A stretch of DNA of 64,000 nucleotides from Streptomyces sp. ISL-87 (GCF_018614095.1 NZ_JAGGOY010000008.1:124001-188000), one strand, 5' to 3'. Shown: positions 17,422-27,007, counted from the first letter of the stretch. Notes: generated from the letters alone by a model not told the origin. Translations and numbers: made by a program.

Positions 17422-18903
17422 CTACGTGTTGGCCATGTCCACGAACCGCGAATAGTGGCCCTGGAAGGCCACGGTGATGGTGGCCGTGGGGCCGTTACGG
17501 TGCTTCGCCACGATCAGGTCGGCCTCGCCCGCGCGGGGCGACTCCTTCTCGTAGGCGTCCTCGCGGTGCAGCAGGATCACCATGTCGGCGTCCTGCTCAA
17601 TCGAGCCCGATTCACGCAGGTCGGAGACCATCGGCTTCTTGTCGGTGCGCTGCTCCGGACCACGGTTCAGCTGGGACAGCGCGATCACCGGGACCTCCAG
17701 CTCCTTCGCCAGCAGCTTGAGGTTTCGGGACATGTCCGAGACCTCCTGCTGGCGGCTCTCGGGACGGCGCGAGCCGCCCGACTGCATCAGCTGGAGGTAG
17801 TCGATGACGACGAGCGAGAGGTCGTTGCGCTGCTTGAGCCGGCGGCACTTGGCCCGGATCTCCATCATCGACAGGTTGGGCGAGTCGTCGATGTAGAGGG
17901 GGGCGGCGGAGACGTCCGGCATCCGGCGGGCCAGCCGCGTCCAGTCGTCGTCGGTCATCGTGCCCGAGCGCATGTGGTGCAGGGCCACCCGGGCCTCCGC
18001 CGACAGCAGGCGCATCGCGATCTCGTTGCGGCCCATTTCGAGGGAGAAGATGACGCTCGGCAGGTTGCTCTTGATCGAGCAGGCGCGGGCGAAGTCCAGT
18101 GCGAGTGTGGACTTACCCATGGCGGGTCGGGCCGCGATGACGATCATCTGGCCCGGGTGGAGCCCGTTGGTGAGCGAGTCGAGGTCGGTGAAGCCGGTGG
18201 GGACGCCCGACATCTGGCCACTGCGCGAGCCGATCGCCTCGATCTCGTCGAGGGCGCCTTCCATGATGTCGCCGAGCGGCAGGTAGTCCTCGGAGGTCCG
18301 CTGCTCGGTGACGGCGTAGATCTCGGCCTGGGCGCTGTTGACGATCTCGTCGACGTCGCCGTCCGCCGCGTATCCCATCTGCGTGATCTTCGTACCGGCG
18401 GCGACCAGGCGCCGCAGTACCGCCCGCTCGTGGACGATCTCCGCGTAGTACTCGGCGTTCGCCGCCGTTGGTACCGACTGGACCAGGGTGTGCAGGTAGG
18501 AGGCCCCGCCGACCTTGCTGATCTCGCCGCGCCGGGTCAGCTCGGCGCCGACCGTGATCGGGTCGGCCGGCTCCCCCTTGGCGTACAGGTCGAGGATGGC
18601 CTGGTAGATCGTCTCGTGCGAGGGCCGGTAGAAGTCGTGGCCCTTGAGGACCTCGACCACGTCGGCGATGGCGTCCTTGGACAGCAGCATGCCGCCGAGC
18701 ACCGACTGCTCCGCGTCGAGGTCCTGCGGCGGGACGCGCTCGAAGCCACCGCCCGCGCCGTCCCAGGAGCCGCCCTCGCGGCCCCCGTCACGGTGGTCGT
18801 CGCCGCGGGAGCGGCCTTCGCTGTTACGGCGCGGACGGGCGGGCAGACGGTCACCTGGACCGCTGTCGGCCCAGGGGTCGTCCATGGGCTCGGGCATACT
18901 CAC
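17422..18903 (-). CDS. dnaB: Replicative DNA helicase DnaB
   Basis: 493 residues. A charged Gly/Arg/Asp-rich N-terminal extension (about 1-53) precedes VPPQDLDAEQSVLGGMLLS, the start of the conserved N-terminal domain; the RecA-like domain has Walker A ARPAMGKST (about 256-264), Walker B LSLVVIDYLQLM and ALSQLNRGPEQRTDKKP. ATP-driven hexameric helicase unwinding DNA at the fork, loaded at oriC with DnaA and a loader (see dciA). No intein interrupts it. GTG 18903 is preferred over ATG 18897 because GGAGGAGG lies at suitable distance. The upstream region has a striking DnaA-box cluster. Confidence 0.96.
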   Translation of the reverse strand: MSMPEPMDDPWADSGPGDRLPARPRRNSEGRSRGDDHRDGGREGGSWDGAGGGFERVPPQDLDAEQSVLGGMLLSKDAIADVVEVLKGHDFYRPSHETIYQAILDLYAKGEPADPITVGAELTRRGEISKVGGASYLHTLVQSVPTAANAEYYAEIVHERAVLRRLVAAGTKITQMGYAADGDVDEIVNSAQAEIYAVTEQRTSEDYLPLGDIMEGALDEIEAIGSRSGQMSGVPTGFTDLDSLTNGLHPGQMIVIAARPAMGKSTLALDFARACSIKSNLPSVIFSLEMGRNEIAMRLLSAEARVALHHMRSGTMTDDDWTRLARRMPDVSAAPLYIDDSPNLSMMEIRAKCRRLKQRNDLSLVVIDYLQLMQSGGSRRPESRQQEVSDMSRNLKLLAKELEVPVIALSQLNRGPEQRTDKKPMVSDLRESGSIEQDADMVILLHREDAYEKESPRAGEADLIVAKHRNGPTATITVAFQGHYSRFVDMANT

Positions 18904-19337
18904 CGGGCCGCCTCCTCCCGTCCGCAACGCGGACCTCGCCGTGCCAATCTTTCTACGACACGGCTCTGACATTTGGGGCACCCGAATCGGCACGTGACAC
19001 GTCGGGCAACGCCCAACGGTAGGGCCGCGAGCGACGTCAGCCAATCTTGTTATCCACAGGCTGTGTGGATGAGATGTGGACGACCGCGCCAATGCTGTGG
19101 GTAACTCCCCCGAAGCTGTGCACGGACCGGGGGACGAGGCTGTGGACAAAATCACCCGGGGCACCCCAACACCCCATTTGACCTGGGATTTCTTGTTCCG
19201 CTGGGTGCCTCGGAGAAAAATCTTGGCCACTGTCTCAAGATCGCCTCCAACGGGGTGCGAAGAACGCACAAGTCAACGCGTTGGTAAGGATCACAAATGC
19301 CTTGCATCCATTACCTGTGGAAGATTAGATTGAGCAC
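18904..19337. promoter_or_regulatory. dnaB/MATE divergent intergenic region with DnaA-box cluster
   Basis: 434 bases between divergent dnaB and a MATE gene. Within 100 bases it holds five DnaA-box-like 9-mers: TTATCCACA 19050-19058 (plus); on the minus strand TCATCCACA 19064-19072, TCGTCCACA 19075-19083, TTACCCACA 19096-19104 and TTGTCCACA 19141-19149. A weaker TCTTCCACA is at 19317-19325. Such density outside oriC suggests DnaA control of dnaB or a DnaA-titrating site. No gene is apparent. Confidence 0.75.
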
Positions 19338-20675
19338 ATGACACAGGCCCCTCCCGCACCGAAGGCTGCCCTGAGACGGCACGACCGCGAGATACTCGCC
19401 CTCGCCGTCCCGGCCTTCGGTGCGCTCGTCGCCGAACCCCTGTTCGTGATGGCCGACAGCGCCATCGTGGGTCACCTCGGCACCTCACAGCTCGCCGGGC
19501 TCGGTGTCGCCGCCGCTCTGCTCACGACCGCCGTGAGCGTCTTCGTCTTCCTCGCCTACGCCACCACCGCGGCCGTTTCCCGACGCGTCGGCGCGGGCGA
19601 CCTCCAGGCGGCCATCCGGCAGGGCATGGACGGGATCTGGCTCGCCCTCCTGCTCGGCGTGGCCGTCATCGCCGTCGTCCTGCCCGCGGCGCCCTGGCTG
19701 ATCTCCCTCTTCGGGGCCTCCGACACCATCGCCCCGCACGCGATCACCTATCTGCGGATCTCCGCCGTGGGCATCCCGGCCATGCTCATGGTGCTCGCCG
19801 CCACGGGCGTCATCCGTGGCCTCCAGGACACCCGGACCCCGCTCTACGTGGCCGTCGGCGGCTTCGCCCTCAACGGCGGCCTGAACTTCGCCCTCGTCTA
19901 CGGCGCGGGACTCGGCATCGCCGGCTCAGCCTGGGGCACGGTCATCGCCCAGTGCGCCATGGCCACCGCCTACCTCATCGTGGTCGTACGCGGTGCCCGG
20001 AAGCACGGGGCCTCCCTGCGTCCCGATACTGCGGGCATCCGGGCCTGCGCCCAGGCCGGCGTACCTCTGCTGGTCCGCACCCTGTCCCTGCGCGCCGTGC
20101 TGCTGATCGCCACCGCCGTCGCGACCCGGCTGGGCGATACCGAGATCGCGGCCCACCAGATCATGCTCTCGCTCTGGTCCCTGCTGGCTTTCGCCCTGGA
20201 CGCGATCGCCATCGCCGGACAGGCCATCATCGGCCGCTACCTGGGTGCGAGCGACACCGAGGGCGCCAAGGCCGCCTGTCGGCGCATGGTGCAGTGGGGA
20301 ATCGCCGCGGGCATCGTGCTCGGCCTGCTGGTCGTCCTGGCCCGCCCGGTGTTCATTCCGCTGTTCACCGGCGATCCCGCGGTCGAGGACGCCCTGCTGC
20401 CCGCCCTGCTGGTCGTGGCACTGTCCCAGCCGGTCTCCGGCATCGTGTTCGTCCTCGACGGGGTTCTGATGGGCGCGGGCGACGGCCGTTACCTCGCCTG
20501 GGCGATGCTGCTGACGCTCGCCGTGTTCACACCGGCCGCACTGCTCGTCCCGGCCGTCGGCGGAGGCCTGACCACCCTCTGGTGGGCCATGACGCTGATG
20601 ATGCTGGTCCGGATGGCCACCCTCCAGCTCCGTGCCCGCTCGGGCCGCTGGCTGGTCGCGGGGGCCACCCGCTGA
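19338..20675 (+). CDS. MATE-family efflux transporter (DinF type)
   Basis: 445 residues with 12 predicted membrane helices in two repeats of six. Family segments: PAFGALVAEPLFVMADSAIVGHLGTSQLAGLGVAAAL in helices 1-2, GVIRGLQDTRTPLYVAVGGFALNGGLNFALVYG, EIAAHQIMLSLWSLLAFALDAIAIAGQAIIGRYLG and VLDGVLMGAGDGRYLAWAM. It exports cationic or amphipathic drugs using Na+ or H+ gradients; the substrate is not predictable. ATG 19338 has no strong ribosome site upstream. It reads away from dnaB, and its stop is 5 bases before parS site 4. Confidence 0.88.
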   Translation: MTQAPPAPKAALRRHDREILALAVPAFGALVAEPLFVMADSAIVGHLGTSQLAGLGVAAALLTTAVSVFVFLAYATTAAVSRRVGAGDLQAAIRQGMDGIWLALLLGVAVIAVVLPAAPWLISLFGASDTIAPHAITYLRISAVGIPAMLMVLAATGVIRGLQDTRTPLYVAVGGFALNGGLNFALVYGAGLGIAGSAWGTVIAQCAMATAYLIVVVRGARKHGASLRPDTAGIRACAQAGVPLLVRTLSLRAVLLIATAVATRLGDTEIAAHQIMLSLWSLLAFALDAIAIAGQAIIGRYLGASDTEGAKAACRRMVQWGIAAGIVLGLLVVLARPVFIPLFTGDPAVEDALLPALLVVALSQPVSGIVFVLDGVLMGAGDGRYLAWAMLLTLAVFTPAALLVPAVGGGLTTLWWAMTLMMLVRMATLQLRARSGRWLVAGATR

Positions 20676-20680
20676 AGCGA

Positions 20681-20696
20681 TGTTTCACGTGAAACA
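20681..20696. other. parS: parS site 4
   Basis: Exact TGTTTCACGTGAAACA immediately downstream of the MATE gene. Confidence 0.93.
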
Positions 20697-20726
20697 TGCG
20701 CGGAGCACTCCTTGTCGCTCCGACGG

Positions 20727-20762
20727 CGGTCCGATGTTTCACGGTCGGTCCGATGTTTCACG
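20727..20762. repeat. 17-bp direct repeat including a parS half-site
   Basis: CGGTCCGATGTTTCACG occurs at 20727-20743 and 20746-20762. The second copy continues into the full parS site 5; the first breaks off after TGTTTCACG, leaving an isolated half-site. Confidence 0.85.
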
Positions 20763-20769
20763 TGAAACA
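20754..20769. other. parS: parS site 5
   Basis: Exact TGTTTCACGTGAAACA between the MATE gene and the rplI terminator. Confidence 0.93.
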
Positions 20770-20787
20770 TCCGAGCGCGACAACGAC

Positions 20788-20819
20788 GAAGGGCCGCACC
20801 CCGAGGGGTGCGGCCCTTC
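20788..20819. terminator. Terminator of the rpsF-ssb-rpsR-rplI operon
   Basis: GAAGGGCCGCACCCC (20788-20802) and GGGGTGCGGCCCTTC (20805-20819) form a 15-bp near-continuous stem, 11 bases past the rplI stop on the minus strand; it can also act on MATE transcripts. Confidence 0.85.
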
Positions 20820-20830
20820 ACGCGCAGCCC

Positions 20831-21277
20831 TTAGGCGGCGACGACCTCGATGCCCACGTTCGCGGCGACCTCAGCGTGCAGACGCACGGAGACCTGGTAC
20901 GAACCGAGGGTCTTGATCGGGGAGCCCAGCTCCACGCGACGCTTGTCAACCTTCGGGCCACCGGACGCCTCGATCGCCGAGGCGATGTCGGACGGGGTGA
21001 CGGAGCCGAAGAGGCGACCGGCGTCACCCGCGCGGGTGGCCAGACGGACCTTCACGCCCTCGAGCTTGGCCTTGACCTCGTTGGCCTGCTCGATGGTCGC
21101 GATCTCGTGGATCTTGCGGGCGCGGCGGATCTGCGCCACGTCCTTCTCGCCACCCTTGGTCCAGCGGATCGCGAAACCACGCGGGACCAGGTAGTTGCGA
21201 GCGTAACCGTCCTTGACGTCGACGACATCGCCGGCGGTGCCGAGGCCAGAGACCTCGTGGGTCAGGATGATCTTCAT
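20831..21277 (-). CDS. rplI: 50S ribosomal protein L9
   Basis: 148 residues, normal length. The N-terminal domain [36 protein letters not shown] carries the L9 signature (GxxGxxVxVKxGYxRNxLxPxxxA), followed by the long connecting helix and C-terminal domain ([31 protein letters not shown]). Binds 23S rRNA near the L1 stalk base. ATG 21277 follows AAAGGG. Last gene of rpsF-ssb-rpsR-rplI, 18 bases after rpsR. Confidence 0.97.
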   Translation of the reverse strand: MKIILTHEVSGLGTAGDVVDVKDGYARNYLVPRGFAIRWTKGGEKDVAQIRRARKIHEIATIEQANEVKAKLEGVKVRLATRAGDAGRLFGSVTPSDIASAIEASGGPKVDKRRVELGSPIKTLGSYQVSVRLHAEVAANVGIEVVAA

Positions 21278-21295
21278 TAGTCGGTCACCCTTTCC

Positions 21296-21532
21296 TTATC
21301 GCGCGGTGGACGTGTAGGGCAGCAGCGCCATCTCACGGCTGTTCTTCACGGCCGTGGCGACGTCACGCTGGTGCTGCGTGCAGTTGCCGGTAACGCGGCG
21401 GGCACGGATCTTGCCGCGGTCGGAAATGAACTTCCGCAGCATGTTCGTGTCCTTGTAGTCCACGTACGCGGTCTTGTCCTTGCAGAACGCGCAGACCTTC
21501 TTCTTAGGCTTGCGCACAGGCGGCTTCGCCAT
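21296..21532 (-). CDS. rpsR: 30S ribosomal protein S18 (zinc-type)
   Basis: 78 residues. CAFC (C14, C17) and CTQHQRD (C-x-x-H) provide four likely zinc ligands, so this is the 'C+' form; Streptomyces species often also have a zinc-free paralogue. The [22 protein letters not shown] segment is the S18 signature. S18 binds S6 (rpsF, same operon) in the 30S platform. ATG 21532 follows AGGAGAG. Confidence 0.96.
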   Translation of the reverse strand: MAKPPVRKPKKKVCAFCKDKTAYVDYKDTNMLRKFISDRGKIRARRVTGNCTQHQRDVATAVKNSREMALLPYTSTAR

Positions 21533-21574
21533 TGTGTCTCTCCTGTGTGATCAAGAAGTGGGGATGGAGCTGCC

Positions 21575-22174
21575 CTAGAAGGGCGGCTCGTCCGAGTAGC
21601 CACCGCCGGAGCCGCCGGAGCTTCCGCCCCAGCCGCCCCCGCCGCCGCCCTGCTGCTGCTGGCCGCCGGCCGGCGCGCTGGACGCCCACGGGTCGTCGGA
21701 GGGAGCTCCGCCGCCCTGCGGGGCGCCGCCACTGGGGGCTCCGCCCCAGTTACCGCCGCCGCCACCCTGCTGCTGACCGCCGCCGCCGTATCCGCCCTGG
21801 CCACCGCGACCGCTGGTCTTGGCGACCTTGGCCGTGGCGCTCTTCAGGCTGGGGCCGACTTCCTCGACGTCCAGCTCGTAGACCGTGCGCTTGACACCCT
21901 CACGGTCCTCGTAGGACCGCTGCTTCAGCCGGCCCTGCACGATGACGCGCATGCCCCGCTGAAGGGACTCGGCGACGTTCTCCGCCGCCTGACGCCAGAC
22001 CGAGCAGGTCAGGAACAGGCCTTCGCCGTCCTTCCACTCATTGGTCTGCTTGTCGAAGATGCGGGGAGTGGACGCGACACGGAACTTCGCGACCGCCGCA
22101 CCCGAGGGGGTGAAGCGCAGCTCGGGGTCGTCGACGAGATTGCCGACGACCGTGATGACGGTCTCGCCTGCCAT
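21575..22174 (-). CDS. ssb: Single-stranded DNA-binding protein SsbA
   Basis: 199 residues. N-terminal OB-fold (about 1-110; [67 protein letters not shown]), then a flexible Gly/Gln-rich linker (about 122-190; [18 protein letters not shown]) and the acidic tip SDEPPF that recruits replication and repair proteins. Its position between rpsF and rpsR marks it as the principal replicative SSB. GC-rich linker codons make several antisense frames open here. Confidence 0.96.
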   Translation of the reverse strand: MAGETVITVVGNLVDDPELRFTPSGAAVAKFRVASTPRIFDKQTNEWKDGEGLFLTCSVWRQAAENVAESLQRGMRVIVQGRLKQRSYEDREGVKRTVYELDVEEVGPSLKSATAKVAKTSGRGGQGGYGGGGQQQGGGGGNWGGAPSGGAPQGGGAPSDDPWASSAPAGGQQQQGGGGGGWGGSSGGSGGGYSDEPPF

Positions 22175-22247
22175 GGATGAACCTCTCGGCGGGGATTTGC
22201 TGCTGGGCTGCTGTGCTACTCGGTCCCGATTACCGCTGAACCGAAGT

Positions 22248-22538
22248 TCAGTGGGTCTCGGGGCGAAGGACCTTGGTCCGGAGAACCGACTCGTTCAGGT
22301 TCATCTGTCGGTCAAGCTCCTTGACGACCGCAGGCTCGGCCTGAAGGTCGATGACCGAGTAGATGCCCTCGGGCTTCTTCTTGATCTCGTAAGCGAGACG
22401 ACGACGGCCCCAGGTGTCGACCTTCTCAACCTTTCCGTTGCCCTCACGGACGACGGAGAGGAAGTTCTCGATCAGCGGGGAGACAGCGCGCTCCTCGAGA
22501 TCGGGGTCGAGGATGACCATCACTTCGTAGTGACGCAT
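22248..22538 (-). CDS. rpsF: 30S ribosomal protein S6
   Basis: 96 residues: [19 protein letters not shown] at the start, [33 protein letters not shown] in the middle (S6 signature), [16 protein letters not shown] at the end. First gene of the rpsF-ssb-rpsR-rplI operon; S6 pairs with S18. ATG 22538 is preceded by a strong GGAGGTGG. The 250-base region upstream (22539-22788) should contain the operon promoter; I did not pin it down. Confidence 0.96.
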   Translation of the reverse strand: MRHYEVMVILDPDLEERAVSPLIENFLSVVREGNGKVEKVDTWGRRRLAYEIKKKPEGIYSVIDLQAEPAVVKELDRQMNLNESVLRTKVLRPETH

Positions 22539-22788
22539 GTGGAACCCACCTCCTTTGGACTCAGCGGCCACGGTCGTTCCGTGGCAGGAGGGTCGTGATG
22601 CGTACGCACGGCGTCTGAGAACAGACACCGCGCAGACCGTACAGACTACCTGCTCGACTCCTTCCGGTTGAAATCCGGCAGGAGAGGGCCACACTCTGTA
22701 TCCATCGGGTGTGCTCGGTGCTATGTCCCCGGCTCTGTCCGGGGGCGGCCCCCCGCACCGTTCTGCTTCAGCCAGGAGGTGCCTTCCG

Positions 22789-23109
22789 ATGGCCCAGGCA
22801 ATGCGACGCCAGTCCGCCCCGTCGATCTCCCTCTTCTCCACCGACGGCAAGCCCCACCCGCTCCAGGACACCCTGCTCGCGGTCACGCTGGTCCTCGGCG
22901 CCGTGGCGTTCGTCACGGCGTTCTTCCACAACCTGCACCTGCTCAGCTCGTGGACCGGGCTGATCGGGATCCTCACCGGCGCGTACGGACAGTTCATCTC
23001 CGTCACGACACGCGAGCGCTTCGCACTGATCATCGGCCTTGGCGCCGCGGCCATCGGCTTCTTCCTCGGAATGGCGCACGGCGGCCTCTTCGGCGGCTGG
23101 CTGGGCTGA
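22789..23109 (+). CDS. Small membrane protein
   Basis: 106 residues with three hydrophobic helices: [38 protein letters not shown] and [22 protein letters not shown] 22789 follows CAGGAGGTG at ideal distance; earlier in-frame codons are rejected because they carry no ribosome site. I do not recognise the family. It diverges from the rpsF operon. Confidence 0.72.
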   Translation: MAQAMRRQSAPSISLFSTDGKPHPLQDTLLAVTLVLGAVAFVTAFFHNLHLLSSWTGLIGILTGAYGQFISVTTRERFALIIGLGAAAIGFFLGMAHGGLFGGWLG

Positions 23110-23240
23110 CCGGGGCACCTCCGCGACAGGGCGCCGGCCTCACTCCGGCCCGGGCACGGCCCGTCCCCCAGATGGGTGGCGCCCTTGTCGCAGTAGGCTT
23201 CGCGCCATAGCCAGCGAAGCCGCCGGAGGAGACGCCCCGC

Positions 23241-24356
23241 ATGAGCCTGTCCCTGAGGACCATCAGCCGAGAGCAGCATCTGGGTTACCTCCAGAGCCTG
23301 CCCTCTGCTAGCCACTGCCAGGTCCCGGCGTGGGCCGACGTGAAGAACGAGTGGCGTTCGGAGAACCTCGGATGGTTCCAGAACGATGAACTCGTCGGCG
23401 CCGCCCTCGTGTTGTACCGGCAGCTGCCCAAGGTGAAGCGGTACCTCGCTTATCTTCCCGAAGGTCCTGTCATCAACTGGTACGCCCCGAATCTGGAGGA
23501 GTGGCTCCAGCCGATGCTGGCGCACCTCAAGAACCAGGGCGCCTTCACCGTGAAGATGGGCCCGCCCGTCGTCATCCGCCGCTGGAACTCGGCCGCCATC
23601 AAGGCCGGCATCCAGGACCCCGACGTCAAGCGCCTGCGCGACGTGGAGGCTTCGGTCATCGAGCCCCGCGCGTTCGAGGTGTCGGACAAGCTGCGCCGTA
23701 TGGGCTGGCAGCAGGCCGAGGACGGCGGCGCCGGGTTCGGCGACGTCCAGCCCCGCTACGTCTTCCAGGTGCCGCTGGCCAACCGCTCGCTGGACGATGT
23801 CCTCAAGGGCTTCAACCAGCTGTGGCGCCGCAACATCAAGAAGGCCGAGAAGGCCGGCGTCGAGGTCGTCCAGGGCGGCTACGAGGACCTGCCGACCTGG
23901 CAGCACCTGTACGAGATCACGGCCGAGCGCGACAAGTTCCGCCCGCGCCCGCTCAGCTACTTCCAGCGCCAGTGGACGGCCCTCAACTCCGAGGACCCCA
24001 ACCGGATGCGCCTGTACATCGCCAAGCACGAGGGGGAGCCGCTGGCCGCCGCCACGATGCTCACCGTCGGCCAGCACGTCTGGTACTCGTACGGCGCGTC
24101 CGCCAACCACAAGCGCGAGGTACGCCCCTCGAACGCGATGCAGTGGCGCATGCTGCGCGACTCGTACGCGCTCGGCGCGAGCGTCTACGACTTGCGCGGC
24201 ATCAGTGACACGCTGGACGAGAACGACCACCTGTTCGGCCTGATCCAGTTCAAGGTCGGTACGGGCGGCGAGGCCGTCGAGTACGTCGGCGAATGGGACT
24301 TCCCGCTCAACAAGGTGCTGCACAAGGCGCTCGACATCTACATGTCGCGCCGCTGA
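23241..24356 (+). CDS. femX: FemX-type peptidyltransferase (lipid II branching)
   Basis: 371 residues of the FemABX family, two GNAT-like subdomains: [53 protein letters not shown] (about 170-205), [20 protein letters not shown], and [35 protein letters not shown]. In S. coelicolor the homologue in this location adds the glycine branch to lipid II from Gly-tRNA. ATG 23241 follows GGAGGAGACGCC. Cytoplasmic, acting at the membrane. Followed by an alanine-racemase-like gene, so both may serve peptidoglycan precursors. Confidence 0.85.
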   Translation: MSLSLRTISREQHLGYLQSLPSASHCQVPAWADVKNEWRSENLGWFQNDELVGAALVLYRQLPKVKRYLAYLPEGPVINWYAPNLEEWLQPMLAHLKNQGAFTVKMGPPVVIRRWNSAAIKAGIQDPDVKRLRDVEASVIEPRAFEVSDKLRRMGWQQAEDGGAGFGDVQPRYVFQVPLANRSLDDVLKGFNQLWRRNIKKAEKAGVEVVQGGYEDLPTWQHLYEITAERDKFRPRPLSYFQRQWTALNSEDPNRMRLYIAKHEGEPLAAATMLTVGQHVWYSYGASANHKREVRPSNAMQWRMLRDSYALGASVYDLRGISDTLDENDHLFGLIQFKVGTGGEAVEYVGEWDFPLNKVLHKALDIYMSRR

Positions 24357-24428
24357 CCCGCACCCCACCCCATCCCCACACACAGCACCGCTGCACCCAG
24401 CGGCTTATCAGAGAGGCTCCGGACGGGC

Positions 24429-25460
24429 ATGGCGCTCACGCTCTACGTCGACACCGCGCGCTGGCGTGCGCACCAGAAGCAGGTCGCGGACCAGTTCCCC
24501 GGGTTGATCCCGGTCTGCAAGGGCAACGGCTACGGCTTCGGCCACGAGCGGCTGTGCGAGGAGGCGACCCGGATGGGCGCCGACGTCCTGGCCGTCGGGA
24601 CGACGTACGAGGCGGCCAGGATCAAGGACTGGTTCGGCGGTGATCTGCTCGTCCTCACCCCGTTCCGGCGGGGCGAGGAGCCGGTGCCGCTGCCGGACCG
24701 GGTGATCCGCTCGGTGTCCTCGGTGGACGGGGTCCGTGCCCTGGTCGGCGCCCGGGTGGTCATCGAGTGCATGAGCTCGATGCGCCGCCACGGCATCTCC
24801 GAGCAGGACCTGGGGCAGCTGCACTCGGCGATCGAGGACGTCCGCCTGGAGGGCTTCGCCCTGCATCTGCCGCTGGACCGCCCGGACGGCTCCGACGCCG
24901 TCGAGGAGGTCATCGGCTGGATGGACCGGCTGCGTGCGGCCCGGCTCCCGCTGCACACCATGTTCGTCAGCCACCTGAAGGCCCAGGAGCTGACACGGCT
25001 CCAGCAGCAGTTCCCGCAGACCCGCTTCCGGGCCCGCATCGGCACCCGGCTGTGGCTGGGCGACCACGACGCGACGGAGTACCGCGGTGCGGTCCTCGAC
25101 GTCACGCGCGTCGCCAAGGGCGACCGGTTCGGCTACCGCCAGCAGAAGGCCGCGTCCGACGGCTGGCTGGTCGTGGTCGCGGGCGGCACCTCGCACGGGG
25201 TGGGCCTGGAGGCTCCCAAGGCCCTGCACGGTGTGATGCCGCGTGCCAAGGGCGTGGCCCGGGCTGGCCTGGCCACCGTCAACCGGAACCTGTCGCCGTT
25301 CGTGTGGGCGGGCAAGCAGCGCTGGTTCGCGGAGCCGCCGCACATGCAGGTCTCGATCCTGTTCGTGCCCTCGGACGCGACCGAGCCGAAGGTCGGCGAC
25401 GAGCTGGTGGCGCACCTGCGGCACACCACCACGCAGTTCGACCGGGTGCTCGACGCCTGA
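24429..25460 (+). CDS. Alanine-racemase-like PLP protein
   Basis: 343 residues with the N-terminal alanine-racemase-like barrel. The PLP lysine is in VCKGNGYGFGHERL (about residue 30). Substrate-side features VIECMSSMRRHGISE, FRARIGTRLWLGD and GVARAGLATVNRNLSPFVW are present. It is shorter than canonical Alr (about 370) and diverges in the beta-barrel C-terminal half (GYRQQKAASDGWLVVVAGGTSHGVGL), so it may be a dedicated racemase or a regulatory homologue, not the housekeeping Alr. ATG 24429 has GAGAGGCTCC upstream. Cotranscription with femX is likely (72-base gap). Confidence 0.75.
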   Translation: MALTLYVDTARWRAHQKQVADQFPGLIPVCKGNGYGFGHERLCEEATRMGADVLAVGTTYEAARIKDWFGGDLLVLTPFRRGEEPVPLPDRVIRSVSSVDGVRALVGARVVIECMSSMRRHGISEQDLGQLHSAIEDVRLEGFALHLPLDRPDGSDAVEEVIGWMDRLRAARLPLHTMFVSHLKAQELTRLQQQFPQTRFRARIGTRLWLGDHDATEYRGAVLDVTRVAKGDRFGYRQQKAASDGWLVVVAGGTSHGVGLEAPKALHGVMPRAKGVARAGLATVNRNLSPFVWAGKQRWFAEPPHMQVSILFVPSDATEPKVGDELVAHLRHTTTQFDRVLDA

Positions 25461-25489
25461 GCCGCCGCATGTGACGGGAGCAGGGCGGG

Positions 25490-26974
25490 TCAGTGGCCGG
25501 GGTCCACGCCCCAGTCGACCCGCTGTCCCTCCGAAGGCGCCGCGTACTGCGGCGCCTTCGCCGTGTGCGAGAGCGCGAAAACGTCCTCGGCCCCGTCCAG
25601 GACGCCGCCGGAGGGGTCGTCCGAGCCGTCCCGGCGTACGAGGTCCCGCTCGGGCAGCAGGATGTCCCGGACCACGACGGCGCACAGGTAGAGGGTCGCC
25701 AGCAGGTGGGCGGCGATCGCCAGCTGGTAGCCCTCCACGGGCAGGCCCTGGTGCTTGTCCCCGCTGGTCGTGTAGGCGAGGTAGAACCAGATCCCGAGGA
25801 AGTACACGACCTCGCCGGCCTGCCAGATCAGGAAGTCACGCCAGCGCGGCCGGGCCAGCGCGGCGAGCGGGATGAGCCACAGCACGTACTGCGGCGAGTA
25901 GACCTTGTTGGCCAGGATGAAGGCCGCGACGACCAGGAAGGCCAGCTGCGCGAAGCGGGGGCGCCGGGGGGCCGTCAGGGTGAGCAGTCCGATCGCCAGG
26001 CACAGCAGCAGCGTCAGGACCGTCGCGTACGTGTTGGCGCCCTCCAGGGGGTTCCCCGAGCGCTGGGAGATCAGCAGCCACACGGAACCGAAGTCGATGG
26101 GCCGCTCCTGGCTGAAGACGTAGAACCGCTTCCAGCCGTCCCAGGCGAAGTACATGACGGGCCCGTTGACCAGGAGCCAGGAGCCGGCCGCGCCGAGGAC
26201 GGCGGCGCCGAACGCGCGCCACTTGCCGGCCCTCCAGCAGAGCACGAAGAGCACCCCGAGCAGCAGGACGGGATAGAGCTTGGCCGCGGTGGCGAGGCCG
26301 ATGAAGATGCCGAAGAGCACCGGCCGGCCGCGGGACCACATGAGCATCGCGGCGGCGGTCAGGGCGATGGCCAGCAGGTCCCAGTTGATCGTCGCGTTGA
26401 GGGCGAAGGCGGGTGCGAGGGCGAAGAGCAGGGCGTCCCAGGGCCGGCGGCGGTGGGTGCGGGTGACGCAGTAGGCGATGACCGCGGCGCAGATCATCAG
26501 CATGCCCGCATTGACCATCCAGTACATCTGCTCGCGGTGCTGGATGGAGCCGGCCCCGGGGGTGAGCCACGAGGCGACCTGCATGAAGGCCCCGGTGAGC
26601 ACCGGGTATTCGACGTACTCCATGCCGCCGTACTTCGGGTCGGCCTCGATGGAGGGGAACCGGTCGAAGTAGGGCAGGAGGCCGTCGGCGAAGCCGCGTG
26701 CGGAGTACAGGTGCGGGATGTCGGAGTAGCAGGCGTGGGTGTACTGCGAGCCGGCTCCCTGGAACCACGCCCAGTCGTAGCAGGGCAGTTTCTGCACCAT
26801 GCCGAGCGCGAACATACCGAGCGCGACGAGGACGATGACGCGGACCGGTCCCAGCCAGTGGCCGCCCAGCCGGGCGTGGCGCCCGATCGGGCCGCCGATG
26901 AGCTCGCTGCCGGCCGCGGCGACCTCGTCCTGCTGGGTGGGCAGTACGGGCCGTTCCTCGTGCACCTTCGTCAT
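25490..26974 (-). CDS. GT87-type polyprenol-phosphate-dependent membrane mannosyltransferase
   Basis: 494 residues with about ten membrane helices (IVLVALGMFALGM, MLMICAAVIAYCV, ALLFALAPAFALNATINWDLLAIALTAAAM, TLLLCLAIGLLTL and others). A large loop after helix 1 has YDWAWFQGAG, CYSDIPHLYSARGFADGLLPYFD and YGGMEYVEYPVLTGAF, characteristic of the DUF2029/GT87 family, whose members move mannose or arabinose from polyprenyl-phosphate donors outside the membrane. ATG 26974 is set by the hydrophilic MTKVHEERPVLPTQ start. The acceptor is unknown. Lies head-to-tail behind the PBP gene; they may be cotranscribed. Confidence 0.75.
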   Translation of the reverse strand: MTKVHEERPVLPTQQDEVAAAGSELIGGPIGRHARLGGHWLGPVRVIVLVALGMFALGMVQKLPCYDWAWFQGAGSQYTHACYSDIPHLYSARGFADGLLPYFDRFPSIEADPKYGGMEYVEYPVLTGAFMQVASWLTPGAGSIQHREQMYWMVNAGMLMICAAVIAYCVTRTHRRRPWDALLFALAPAFALNATINWDLLAIALTAAAMLMWSRGRPVLFGIFIGLATAAKLYPVLLLGVLFVLCWRAGKWRAFGAAVLGAAGSWLLVNGPVMYFAWDGWKRFYVFSQERPIDFGSVWLLISQRSGNPLEGANTYATVLTLLLCLAIGLLTLTAPRRPRFAQLAFLVVAAFILANKVYSPQYVLWLIPLAALARPRWRDFLIWQAGEVVYFLGIWFYLAYTTSGDKHQGLPVEGYQLAIAAHLLATLYLCAVVVRDILLPERDLVRRDGSDDPSGGVLDGAEDVFALSHTAKAPQYAAPSEGQRVDWGVDPGH

Positions 26975-27007
26975 GCGGACATCCTGCCGTACGGGCCGGG
27001 CATGGGG

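Noticed and set aside
17422-18903. Intein in DnaB
   Set aside because: The reading frame is of normal length and uninterrupted at the usual insertion sites.
14860-18969. Open frame of 1369 codons on the plus strand
   Set aside because: It runs out of frame through the winged-helix gene and antisense to the hydrolase and dnaB; composition is Pro/Arg/Ser-rich as expected for a GC-rich shadow.
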